Of a stretch of 64,000 bases of DNA, positions 20,331 through 33,500 are shown in pieces; position 1 is the first letter of the stretch; every line of letters begins with the position of its first letter. The translations under genes and the position numbers were made by a program. The notes under the pieces were generated by a model. It did no database searches. It was given only the letters and a program-made list of their open reading frames with translations, and had not been told where the DNA came from. Source of the DNA: Gavia stellata (lineage: Eukaryota; Chordata; Aves; Gaviiformes; Gaviidae); assembly GCF_030936135.1 (NCBI RefSeq), contig NC_082619.1:5087208-5151207 (forward strand), written 5' to 3'.

Positions 20331-21468
20331 ACACCTTGCAATAATACTGATATGCTCTGACAGTGCCATGCTATAGCAACATTTGAGCTCCTCTCTGTAG
20401 CTTAAAAAGTAAAAAAATAGCTACGTTACTTAAACACTGCTGGCATGACGTATTTACACTTCAAATAGAAATGTTACCTTTTCTGAAGTAACCAAAATAT
20501 ATCTTTGCAAAAAATTTAGAATGTGGGATTTTACAAAATAAATGGAGAAGGTAAAAAAGCCTGAAGATATCTCAGTACCTTTTATGGCCATCTTAGCCCC
20601 TGAAAGTATTTGGCTTTAATTTTCCTAAAAGGGATGTCTTAGCACTAGGTTCTCTGCCTCCACTATAAGCCTCTTTGACACACCAAAAGACACAAGAGGC
20701 AAGCCTGCTTCGTGCAGATTAGAATGAGGGGTTACCTGTGTGCAATGAGTTTCCTGTAAAGCAGTGAACAGAAGCAATCCTTCTGGCCTGATGCTGCCCG
20801 TGTTTCATGTTAAATGGAGTAATGAGAATTCAGTAAGTTTACAAAAGGGCTGAGAACATTAGTTGCATTTACTGTATCGGTATCTGTCACTGTAGGCTAC
20901 TCAGATACCCCGTTCTGCACCTGAGCAGTCAGAGTCAATAGCACAAGACAATCACAAATGTGTAAAAGTCACCAGCCAGGCCTGGGCAACAAGCTGCTGA
21001 GAGGAAGACTCCCCCTTGCACGGATAAATCTTATTCTTTGAAGTCCGTCTATTGCCGTATCAGCACCGTTTTTGTCTACTAATAATGTCTACTACACGTT
21101 TACCTAACGCTGTTCCCCTGGTTGGTTTGCACATTGTGGCTGTGTCCCTGCAGCACAAATAGAAGGCAATTCCACAAACTTCCACAGCCCAGTCTCTCGG
21201 AAAGTATTAAAACGCTTCCTTAGTCCAAGGACAGCTTTAAGTGATCCTGTTGGTATCTCCGGAGGCAGGGGAGACGCAAGTTGGGCAGTGAGGAGTTACT
21301 TTAAACTTTGGCAAAGAAAAAAAAGATATACAGATAGCTAGCTATCAAGTTCTTGTGTGTTCCAAGCTCTTCCAAGCGCACTTAATTCATCTTTTGCTCT
21401 CGCTTTGAGTTCCTGGAGGAGGTATTTTCACACTTGCTTTTGCTGGTTTCCAATATTCTTTTGGTGTC

Positions 21469-21504
21469 TTATATGACAAATGAAGACTTGTGTCTGAAGT
21501 CACC
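21469..21504 (-). CDS. JAM3: JAM3 last coding exon (PDZ ligand and stop)
   Basis: The acceptor is tgcag above 21504. The exon encodes [11 protein letters not shown] and TAA (21469-21471). SSFVI is the PDZ-binding C-terminus, identical to mammals. The 3' UTR continues to lower coordinates. Confidence 0.96.
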   Translation of the reverse strand, partial: GDFRHKSSFVI

Positions 21505-24500
21505 CTGCAACAAAACAGTTCTGGATGTAGGAACGATCTAATGGCTTTTCCAGACACCTCTTTGTTCTTGCTGCCCCCAATTGCAACATGCCCGTGAAAG
21601 GTAGATCCGATCTGTATAAATTCTAGCATTTGGTCTAGGTAGCACCCCCTTCCAGCTGGTAAGGAGGAGGAGACACCAGTCATACTGGCCAGGTGCTCCT
21701 CCTACTGTCCTCCTCACACACCAAGGCATGGCAGGGGACTTTCTCATTCCCTCTTCAGTATTTCTGCTACTAGGGAGAGGCTTTTTCTGATCTTAAGCTT
21801 AGTGATCTCTTCAAATCCGAAAATGCAAATTCTCTTGTAAAAGCATCATGGCCTGCCCACTTAATCCTATGAAACTCATGCTAAGGGGGTCAAGCCATAA
21901 GATAACCGAGACCGAGCAGAGCTGCATTTGATAGCTCTTGGCATCAGTCACTTAAGGCAACTTAAACTGTTCATCGTTTCTCAGGAAATGACTCAGCCTT
22001 CACCCTTCTGTTTTCTCTCTGTTCTGCATCCTTGCTTCTGAGTGGTGCCCACTCTAAGAAAGTCTGTAGGCCCTAAAAAAGCTAGTAGTCCTCTGCCCAC
22101 CCTCTTCCTCGCCTAAACAGAGAGATGTTAAATGCAAATCATTTGTTACCTCATCATCTGTCCGGATATAGTTAACGCCATCAGGTTTTGCTGGAGTCTT
22201 GTAGCTGAAATAAAGGAAGAGATATCATTTCTGGGACAAGGAGACTGCAGGATTTTGGAGGGGAGGTGCTGAGAAAGACAAAATTGAGGAAGAAAAGCCG
22301 AATGAAAAGAAAGCAGAGAGAAACCCAGCTCGTTGCTCAAATGATAGATCTGTGCTTATTTCACCATTTGTCATGACTGGGATTTTTTCTAAATTCTCCT
22401 TCAGCACAGGGTAAAAAGATTGCTGTATGTTTCCACAAGAATAACTCTGCAAAGAGATTAACTGATTCTTTTCTGGGCTCTCCTGGTCTGGTCCCTGTGC
22501 ACTACCTTTCCGAGTGCCTCCTGCATTGTTTCCTGTGGCAATTACAAAGTTCATTTTAAACCTTCACTGCCAGATGCCTTCAGCATTTGCGTTAGTTATA
22601 AGGAAGCACCACTTGTTTGCAATCCTATAGGAATTCAGAATTTATATACGACTGTCAAGTCCAGTGTATGCCAACCCTCAGCTGCATTTAAATAGGATAT
22701 TTGGAGCTTTTTCTGAAAACCAAACCAAACAAAAAAAGACAGGACTTCTGCTGAAAAGCAACATTTAACATGGAACTGTTAAATCTGGTGAGAATCTTGG
22801 TTTTACATATTGATTTTACATATATTATCTCTTCTACAGATTCTGTAAGGATATCAAGGCTTGTTTCTGATGCTAATGCTGTTGTTTTTAACGTTTTAGC
22901 GTGCATTCTAAAATGGTTGGTTTTAATCCCAAAGTAGGTTCTCACAACTAGTGAGATTTCCTGCAGAGAGCCTACTCTTCTGCATATATTTTCTATGCAC
23001 GTCCTGATGCTTTAAACTAATTATGCAGTGCACTCTGTTCATTAAATTGTAGACCTCATCATGCCAAGAGCACATAACCTACTGGACAAACACCTGTAGG
23101 CATTTAATTGTGCTGGTCTCCCCTTCCTGTGCAAAATACGAGGATATTAGAGCACAGCTTTCACTCCTCTGTCTGGTCTTGGTAGCAAGCCCAAGAGGAG
23201 CCATACTAGAATTCTCCCTTAGGGAAATAAATCTTCAGCATGGTGCAGGGTCTACAGTGGGGAACTGGATACTTCAAGAACTGGGTTGGCCTGTACTCTT
23301 TGGTAGGGAACTAGGAAGAAATATGTCCAAGTCAGGCATTGAAATGCATTTTAGCCACCAATTTCTGGCACCCTTCAGACTACTTCATGCTAGCTGTGGG
23401 CACGGGGACTTGCATAAGAACACTTTGATCCCACCTTACCTTTCCCCACTCTCTTTGCTGTTTGCAAAGTAACCCCTTCTGTAGGCGCAGCAGATACCAA
23501 GAGTGATGAGCACCAAAACTGCTAGGACCACGAGGACTCCACCAATTATCCCACCAATATTGAGGTCATCTGGCAAAGAGAGAAGCCATCATCCAGTATT
23601 TCTTTAAGACAGTAGCAATATTCTAGCTTTACATGCACTAAAAGGCCATCTCTCAATTATTCTAAGCAAACCCCAATAATTCATAGGGAACTACTGAGTC
23701 CCTGATTCCAAGACTAAAACTGTTTATGAATCCAGTGTTTCAATGTTTCCCTGAATTTTTAGATTATTTTTTTTTTCTTCCTGTGTTTGGGGCTATGAGA
23801 AAGCAGGAAAGACTTAATGCTTTAGGATGTCCCCCTTCTTTCCCTATAGTGGTACCAATTTATTTATGGTGATATATTAATCAGCATTGATGAAAAGTAT
23901 GTAGAGCCACTCACAGACTTCCATCTCCTGCTCCTCACACTTGGCAAAGCCAGCATCGTTTGTTGCTATGCAGGAGTAACGGCCTGTGTCGCCTTTGTGC
24001 ACGGCGTGGAAAACCTGGTGAGGAGAAAAGGGGGGGAGCAGGACAAGAGAGACAGAAGGCGTTGTGAGGGTATAAGCATGTATAAGCAATTCTCCATTGC
24101 TCAGGCTTCACGGTGGGCTGTGAGACATTTTCCTTCCCTCTTTCTAAAAAGGCACATGGTATTGGCAGTGATCAAAACCAAACAGCTACGGTAATATCTT
24201 CTTCCATCATTACTCTTCCCTTTCCCAAGTCATCCCGATCCTAGAACACCTAACTTTCTTCAAATTATACCTTCCTTGAAAGCTATGCAATGAATTTTTT
24301 CTTTTAAAAGCAACCTTAAAAATAACCTGTCCAGCGAAACAAACAAATCTTGATTATGTCTGTAAGGGCATTACCAGAGTGCCTGTGGTGGGGTTCAAGG
24401 TGTAGGAGGAATTTTGGAATTTGGCATTTGATTTCGTGTCTGGCGATAAAGGTTCACTGTTGCGGTACCAGCTGTAAGTGGACTTTGGGTAACCTTCATT

Positions 24501-27500
24501 CTCCTGGCAGTGAAGAGAGGCTGTCTTGCCAACAGGTACAGCTTTAGGCACAGTGCATCTAGGAGTCATAGGTTTCACTGTGGGAAAGACACAAACCACG
24601 TGAATGGCACTGCTGAGTAGAACTAAATAATTTCTGACATACTTTCCAAGATAGCTGTGCTTACAAAGGCATCAAAACTTTCCACTATTTCCAGCTGGTT
24701 TTAAACAACAAATTCCAGAGCCTGTTGAGGGCCACTGTTTCAACTCTGGAGAGGCTTGCAGCCTCTTCTGTTAGCTGGCAGTGCTTGCAGAGGTATCTGG
24801 GTTTAAAGTAATACCTTGGACTGTGAGCTGGATATTAATCTCATCTATGGTTTTAGTATCAGAAGGTGCTGCCACTTCACAGCGGTATGTGGCAGTGTCC
24901 ATCCGGGTGGTGTTTTTAATCACCAGTGATGTCCGGCTCAGAATTTCTGCACGAGTCGCAAAGTCTCCTGATACAGAGGAAAAAGAGAGAAAAATTTCAG
25001 GGTAGTCACACAGACTAACTTTAGGCATCTGAATTAAGTGGTTGATCTTGGACTCTTTCTGGAGTCAAGAGAACCACCTAAAAGGAACCTGATGCTTGAA
25101 AGTTAAGAGCCTTTCTTTCACCAGTGAGCACAAAGGAAACCAACGCTGCTAACCATGTAAGAGGATGCACTGGAAAGCACCACCCCACATCTCAAGAATT
25201 GTGGCAAACTGGACTTCCAAGACAGCCTCAGGCCTTGTCTCCTTTGGAAGATTCATTTGGATGTGGCTGTTGGTCCCACCTGAAGTGCTGGAGTAATTCC
25301 AGATGGAGTCAAGCCCTACCGGCAGTCCTGTGTTTGAGTTGCACCATCAAGCCAAAGACTCTGCTTCTAATCACATGCTCCCAGGATGCTGCAAAGCACC
25401 GTGCTACCTCAGCAGTGAGTACTGACAGCTCAAGACAGAGATCCCTTCTGAAGGGCAGGTGGAGCACTCAGACATCATATCGAAAGACAGGAGGGGTCAG
25501 CGTCTGGTCCTGAGAGCTCAGACAGGCAGTGACCTCCAGCAAGGACCAAGAGGTGCTGGGGAACGGAAGCTGTAGCATTTGCTTTCTTACCCAAGAAGTA
25601 TCTCCTACAAAGGATCTCACTCCAGCTCTTTGTGGCTCCCTACCGTGAACTGTCAATAATGAGGGCAGAGAGCAGAGAACATCCTGCTCTCTCTCCATCT
25701 TGCACTTCAACTGCTGAATTCTAGTTCCAGAAGAAAGCAGCAAGACAGCCAGAGGTCCTGCCTTTTACAGACTTGTTTGTCCTCAGTTGTATTGTTTCTG
25801 AGGCTGTTTTGGAAGTCTAAGAACAATGAATCTTCATACCCTGCATTTTATTGTCAAAAAATACGTAAGATGTTTCGCCATCTCGGATTTTCTTCCACTC
25901 GATTCTGGGATCTGGTGTTACGGTGGATTTAATGATGCAGGACAGCTCAACACCTAGCAGGAGAAATCAAGGAAACAGAGATTAATAGGAAGCAGCTGTA
26001 TTTTTTGCTCTGCTTTAAGCAGTCTTGCACAGTGTTTTATTAGTAGATGCTGCCCACAAAGCAAAGCCTTCTCTTTCATCTCCCTCACAAACAGAAACAC
26101 TGCTGGGTTCCAGGAGCTATTGGGGAAGATGGATTTTGGCCAGCAAAAATAATAGCCGAACAGATATCAACTATGGAGAGAAATGAACACACTGTTCTCT
26201 ACAGGCTCTAACTTATGGCAAACAAGACCTTATGACAGGGTGAGGCCACAGCACTGTCTCGCTGCTAATCGGAGCCTACAGTGTGAGTCAGGGATGCAGA
26301 ATCTCCCTGGGTGGTGTCTGGTAATGTACTGAGGACCATGACGCCTGGGGATAAATTCAGCAAACCTACTCCCCTTTGAAGCAGACATTGTCATCTCCAT
26401 CTCAACAGAAGGCGGCATGGCAGCAGGGTTGAGAGGTGGCTTACCCAGCATCGCATTGCATGACTGTAGTAGGGCCAGGATAAAATATAAATTTCCTAAC
26501 CCCCTTTTCAGTGTATTAATTGCAAGGCAACCACCTTTCCTCCTTTTGGGATCCAGTTCAAAAAAGCACTTAGGCAGACACTTTGCAATGCCAATGGCTT
26601 GCAGGGGACTTCAATAAACCATTTCAATCAAGTGCTTTGCTAAACAGGGGAAGGCATAGACGTATTCTTAAGCGCTTTTCTGAATCTCAGGCTCTTGGTA
26701 GTCCTGCCTACCCCTAGAAACCAGATACCATGAGCAATAAGCAAACTTTTTCTCAATTATTTGGATTGATGTAAATCCCCAGGCAGAGGGCAGTGCAGCC
26801 GTGGCGTCAGGCAGCCAGCGGGCCGGCAGTACTCACTCTGGAATTCCTGCACCACGGGCTTGGTGTTGCTGGATGTCAGTTCCACAGCCAAGAGTCTGCA
26901 GCCTGGAAAAACAAACAGAAGGTAATAAGAAATAGCACAGCTCATAAGTCACCCAGCTAGAAACACACCGCCTGCTGAGAAATCTTCTCAGCCAGCTACA
27001 AGGACTAACTTCCCTAGATAAAACCTGTTCCTGGCTACTAATGCCGGTCCAGCAGGCCTAAGTTTATTTACGAGTTGTGGTGTAAATACAGGAAAATATA
27101 ATTGTTAGAAGTAGCAATTAAAGAGGAGGATTAACATAATGGCACAAAAACAGTGCCAGCACAAGCCATTTCCTTGTGCCTTATGCTCATTTAGATGGTA
27201 AAGGAACTCTGATAATGCAAGAGTGAAAGTATTATTTTGCAAATTAATTTGATGATCAGGAAACAACAGGAAGCCGAGCAGCTTCAAGAGCAGCTTCAAG
27301 AGTTCCGGTCAGTTCCTAGAAGATGAAATGTGCCAGGCCTCCAACATATGCTGATTACATCTTCAAGTATTTTAAGACTCAGCATGGCAATGTAAAATGC
27401 AAGGTAGTAAATCATGAAAGGACTGCAATTCAGGAGAAAACAGAGGAGTTCAGCTCTTTGGGTAGAGTCCCAGCCAGACTGACACTGGGACAAAAGCTCA

Positions 27501-30500
27501 GTCGCAATGCTGCAAGGCATCCTTATACCACAAGCTATTTCCCTTTACTGTACTTCTTGCTCTGAGCACCAAAAGGGTTCCAATTAATGCAGTAATTTTC
27601 CATCTTTCGCGTATTCTTTTGAAAAATCTGCCTTCCGTGTCTTTTCTGCTGTGCGTTTCACTGGGGCAGGTACCAACAACATTCACACGCTACTGGATAG
27701 CCACACTCACAAAGAGCTCTCCTGAGGGAGAAGGAAACAAGTGGGCAGTTTCTGGCACAGCAAAGTAGGAAGAAAGCGAACCAGACAGCAGAGGCAAGCC
27801 ATGCCTTCATCATAGAGGATATTTTGGAACCAGGCGTTCTGGTTGTTGCAAAGCCCATCACCTCTCAGTCAGACTACGGTATTCTGCAAAACACAGGCTG
27901 CTCCAAAGCCCTCTCTTACAGCAGGAGGATACAAACTATAATCCATGCCAGATAATCAGCTACAGGGTGATGCCATGGCCCCATATGCAACTTTGCTGTT
28001 ACAAATCCAACCAGAAGCTTGTTGAAATCTAGGGAAGGATGCCCACTGACTTCACTGGGCATTCAATCAAACAGCAAGTTAAAGATGATGGAAACCAGTG
28101 CCTCAGTGACATGAGAAGAGATGTATCTAAAGGTTAAGATGGTTTCACTGGGAGTAAAAAAGTGGTAACAAACCTGAATAGAAAGTAGAAAAGGCAGCTG
28201 AAGGGAGATGTGGAGAACAAAAGGATCTTCAGCATCATGACAGACAGTTGGAAATTCCTGTGTGCTGGCCTTCAGGGTGGGAAGCTTTTGGACAGGGAGA
28301 ATGCAGGGGCAAAATTCTCATGGTGGAGTGGATCAGAGAGCATAACAGAGCAAGGCAGCAGTCTGAGAAATACCCCAAGAGCTGCGAAGGCCCTCCCACT
28401 GAAAGCTCAAGGGCCTCAAACACCTAAAATCCTTTCAGCATTTTTGAAAAGTTCCCTGCTGATTCTTATCCCTCATTGTTCATTAAATGCTGATGCCTTC
28501 CTCGGTGCCTTGGCTCTTGGTGCTTATACCCCAAAACAACTGGGGAAAGCTGGAGTTTGGCAAGGTTTAGAAGCTGCCTTTCTGTACAAAATAATTGTTA
28601 CTCACATAAAAGCCACTGGCTGATGCAAACCAATAGTTGGCCCAGCCAAAACTGCTCTTAGCAGGACCTTTCCGTCCTTCCCCCTTCTGCACTTGAGACA
28701 TTCAAGCAGCATTTGGGAGAAATCCAATATTGAACTAAGATGACAGTGCTCTGGACTATAATGTAGCTATTTGGGAGAAGTCTTACATATCAGAGCTGAA
28801 ATGAGTAACAGGGCAGTGCGGTGCGCACTTTGCTTTCAGTCTGCTTATGCTTTACTTCGGAGAGCCAGGAGAACGCCATTCGCAGAGCTGGTTCTCAGCA
28901 GGTCGAAACAGGTGCTCTGGTCCTGGGTTGTCTCAGTCAGGAGGTGCTCTAAGCGACCACAAGTAATTTGTTCAAGCCTGCTATGAAGCAGAGTCCATCT
29001 TCATCAGGCCTGGTGCTTCCAGACCTACCCCTTCAAAAAAGGTAATTATGCCACAAGACGCTGACACCTTTCCCTCTGTTCATCCTTCGATCCTCTCAGG
29101 TGTTCTGACTGGGGTTGCGATCCTTGCTTTGCTCCCTCGTGAGCATAAACAGATTTCACTGATCCCAGCAAAAGCCCAGAGCATTAGAAGTAGCTAGTCA
29201 CCAGAAGACAAGAAACAATCTTGGGAAAATCCTTTTGAAATCTCGGGACACGTTTTCAACAATAGCGTAGGGCACTTCATACACACAAGGCATTTGATTG
29301 CTTCTGCTGTGAGATTCCTGCTTCTGGAACCAAGAGAGCTTTTCTTGAGGGCCCAGGTTTGAGCACTCAGCTTAACTGTGGAGATCCTGGTTGGTTCCTT
29401 GCTTGGGACAGGTGGTTCTGATAATGCGTTTAGCTCAGTTTTCAAAAGGGGGGAAGTTGCAGGCTCTCCTTTCTTCAGAGACAGCACCCTCCTTCATCGG
29501 GGAACTGCCTTACAGAGACACTTCTACAAACGATAGCTTTCCTCAGAGACCTGAAGTAGCAGATGACTGCAGAGCTGAAGAGCCGCAGAAGGCAGCTTGC
29601 ACAGCATCTATCTGGTCTGTACTATCCTATAAATCTTCCGTTTGGAAAAGCTAGAGAAAGATGGGGAGGGAAAGGGTTCCTCATTCCTTAAGGGAAACTT
29701 GATGTACCGGTTTGGTTTTTATTATACATTCTTGCTTACACAAGATCTTTTTTCAGAAAAATTGTCTCTCGTCAAGTAGATAGCGCGGTAACAGTCCTAC
29801 TGAAGTACACCTACTGTAGCTACAATGTGAGTTCAGTTGAACGTGGAGATGGCAATACCACAATGTTGTGTAACTCTGAAGGAGTTATGACTCTACAAGT
29901 ATTCACTCCAAGACAGCGGGATTCCATCAAACTCCAGCCCCATCTCATTTCTTGGAAATTGCTCACAGCAGGCTTTTTCCCACCCACTAAACACAAGAGA
30001 TTTAGGTCTATCCCTCAGGCACAAAGCAGGATGACAATAAATTGTAGACAGAAGCTGAGTCCTTGGAGACTGTGAGAGGTTCTGACATTATTACATGTAT
30101 TGACTGTGGGCAGAGATCAATGTGGCTGCTTAAATCACTGCTAAGACAGATTTATTCTGTGTATGGCAGAAGAATACTGCAAGTAGCATGTTCTAAATTA
30201 CAAGAAGGCTACAGCTATGCAGGGAGCAAAACAAAACAAAAAACCCAAAGGGACAACGCAGGTTGCAAAGCAGGAGCAGAACACTGTTACAGCTCTTCTT
30301 AGCGTTACTTTGGGCTATCCCTTGTTCACCAGTCTCCATGGGGCTGGAGGAATCTGCACCAAGCCGGTGCTTCCCAGCTGTTAGCACTGTCCTGCTCAAG
30401 GAGCCCGGGCATTTGTGCTATGTCTCATTTCCCTGCTGTTGGCAAGAGTTGTCTCTTGGTGACCACACTTACGGGTTGCTTTGTTTTGCGTGTTAAATCA

Positions 30501-33500
30501 TAGTTAGTGGTGACTGCCACCTTTTAAAAAGAGTATTCCAAAGATGTTCCTTTAGGCCTCTTTCAGCCCAGTGCAAATAAGCAGCAAAGGTTTTGTGTTA
30601 TGTAAATCTCGCTTCAAAGGCCTCAGCACCCAGGATCTGGAGAACAACCAGGCATAGACATGCATTCCTTTCCAGAGCAGCATGCATGCCGCAACAGACG
30701 CACCTACCAGATCTGTATGTGCTACATCTCCGAATAACTACCAGATCTGTATGTGCTACAGACTCAGCCAGACATACGGTTGAATCCCAAATGCCATCAG
30801 TTCTCCAAAATAGAATCCAGGACAAGGCAGTGAAGTCTACAGCATATTCTTATGGTACTTCTTGCAGCTAAAGAGATCCAGCTCATGCTTGTTACTGTGA
30901 CTCATGTTATCTGAATCATTTTAAAATGCTACACTAAAACTACAGTTTCAGAAAAAAACCTAGCAGCTTTATAGACAACTAGACTGTGTTACATCTCCTA
31001 CCTCTGTACCATGTTTAAAGTAAAGCTTGACCTTCCATCTCCTTACATCCCAATCTCTTATCTGAAGAGGAGGTGAAGTATTCCTAAAGTATTCTAGGCA
31101 AGGTAAAAAGGATGACCAGGAAACAGTTCAAATAAGTTGCTGCCAACAGTCTATGCTGCAGTATCGTTCAATGCTGCTTTGCCAATATTGCAGTTATCTG
31201 ATACAGTAATTTTAGTTACTGCACCGTCAGGCACAAGCAGTACAAAACCATGCAGCTGTATTTAAACACCTGCCCACTAAAGCAACAGAAATATGCCTTG
31301 CTTGAGGTGTCCATCATCACTAAACCGTTGCTTGATTTGCAATTCAAAATGCATCTAAGCCATGTGGGAATGCTACTATAAACCACATGCCTTGTTAAGC
31401 ATCTTTGCTTTCTGGATGGTTACTCTGCGTAGCAGGACAGTACTGAGTAGAGAGTGAGTGATATATTGTTAGGTGTTAGAAACACGTTAGCTGAACCCTC
31501 TGCACGTCAGCACATTTATGACTGCCAGTTGGGAGATGCCCCCGAGAGCATCCATCCTCAATACCGTGAGCTGGAGTGAAAGAAACGGTGACAAGGACAG
31601 TAGAGCAGAGATGATCAGAGCAGCAGGCAGCAGACAAGCATTGTTGTTAAGAGCAGCCCAGCTGACCCCAGGACTGTCCTTGCCTTAGAAGTCTTGTGTG
31701 TATGTGGTAGGGAGGAAGCTAACTGTTAAATGTGTGAGAAACCTCCAGAGGAAGAGCAGAGGAAGCCATGCAGTGCTGGACTGGATAAGGCAAGGAAGAG
31801 GGAGGGCAGGTTTCTGCCCTCTGCTTATTTTGAGGAAATCACCATAACCCTTAACTTTCAGAAACATCTGCACCTCAAAATATCCATCCTTTTGTCTCTC
31901 AGTGCTTCAGGCTCTTTATCCTCCCTCCTTTCTATCCCCAGTACGTCTCACTGCGATTCCTCAATGCAACTTGTGCCAGTGTAGACAAGGTGGCATAGAA
32001 TAGGCAACACAGCATGGCGTAGGGATGAGATACCAAAAAATGCCTAACTGACTCTGGCTCTGGTAAGTTTTTGGAGTTTTTTTGTTCAACTGTCCCTTGG
32101 CTGGGGTTTTGGGAATACCTTGAGGGACTGCAATGCACTTGTGATATATAAAGACTGGATTTATAAAGGGTGCGTAAATGTTTTGTAGTACTCAGTCTTA
32201 ACTTTCAGCCCTCCAATCCGAGGAGCTGGCTGTATGTTTGCTCTGGCATCCAAGTTGCAGGTTAAAAGCCCCTTCAAGCTGACAGAAGGGAGCAGGCAGG
32301 TGGACCGTGCTGGTCAAGTGACCAGACATTGCTGCCTGCCTTTCTTTTATTCCAGTTTTCCACGGTGCCTCCCCAAGATCAGCAAGCCAAGCCTGACTCA
32401 CGGGTGGGCTGCCCTGCTAGAGAACAATGTAGATGTGCCGCAAGAGATTAGCAAACAAAAGCTTAGGAGTGTCTCCGTTCAAATTAAGTAACAGATGGAC
32501 CTGGTCTGTGTGGGAGCTGATAACGGTTATAAAAAGGCCATCACCAGACTGTGGCCAGCCCACCCTGGAAAAAACCCACTCAGTCGTAAATCCTCTGTGC
32601 TGTTATAGCTGCTTGTGCTAGTAAGGCTTCATTTCTACCAGCTATCATAAACAGCATGACTTATTTTAGATGCATAGCTTGTACTGCTCAGTTCAAAGGG
32701 TGCCGAATCTCTGATAGACACCTACAAACAGAGGAGATGTGCTCTCCTGGGCAGGGAACATGAAGCATAATTAACTCAGAGAAGGCAAATGCAATATTAC
32801 AGAGCAGTGTCTGACGTTCCACTTCTGGCTTTTGCTTTTCTCCTCTCTTATGTAGCTAGCTGATGGCACTCGTTTCTTCTGAAATGCTGATAATAAGGGA
32901 GTCTCTGGTGGTCTCAGCAGGACCAGGACCCTGCAGGACAAAGCTGTGTGGAAGACCATTGAGTATTTGTGTTCATCTGAAGATGTGAGAATTTCGGATT
33001 TTGCTCTTAATTCACTCCCTTCCTGCTCACCAATGGAGAAGGCAAGGAGATGCCTGTCCGTGAATAAAGTATGTACGGTTCTGGAACCGTTCTTTAAATC
33101 TCCTGATTTAAACTCCTGATTTAAATCTCCTGATTTAAACTGGGACCTTAAAGACCTGACTGTTTGCTGCAGAGGAGGCCCATTAGCATCCAGGCCATGC
33201 ACACAGTCTTTTTTCCTTCTTTTTTTTTTTTTACTTTCTCCCCTTTTGGACAGGAGGATTTACTGTTCTACCTCCTAATCAGACAGCAAGGCCATTGGTA
33301 TACACACAGCCTACACATCCACACTCAGTAGTGAAACAGGTTGCTATCACGGAGATACAGAGCCCTCTTAAGACAAAAGCGTCTCTGCAACGCAGCCTCC
33401 TTCTGCAGACAAACGTTCCTCCTCTCTCCCATGCAGGGAGGAAACCGTAGGTGTTGCCTGGCGAAGACCGCACGGTGCTTTCTGATGGTTTCCCAAAGTT

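Larger units (their letters stand above)
17880..21468. other. convergent interval holding the JAM3 3' UTR
   Basis: No protein-coding exon is seen. JAM3 is read right to left here, so part of this interval is its 3' UTR; in mammals that UTR is several kb. Reverse-strand AATAAA motifs (TTTATT on +) occur at 20325-20330, 18646-18651, 18579-18584 and 18492-18497. A-rich runs lie near 18902-18940 and 19720-19731. Small ORFs in both directions look random. Confidence 0.6.

Noticed and set aside
25124..25513. 129-codon + strand ORF within JAM3 intron 3
   Set aside because: Antisense to JAM3, no domain, no splice sites or promoter context.
32771..33202. 143-codon reverse ORF with repeated SGDL peptide
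   Set aside because: The peptide repeat comes from the short tandem repeat at 33.1 kb; no other coding evidence.
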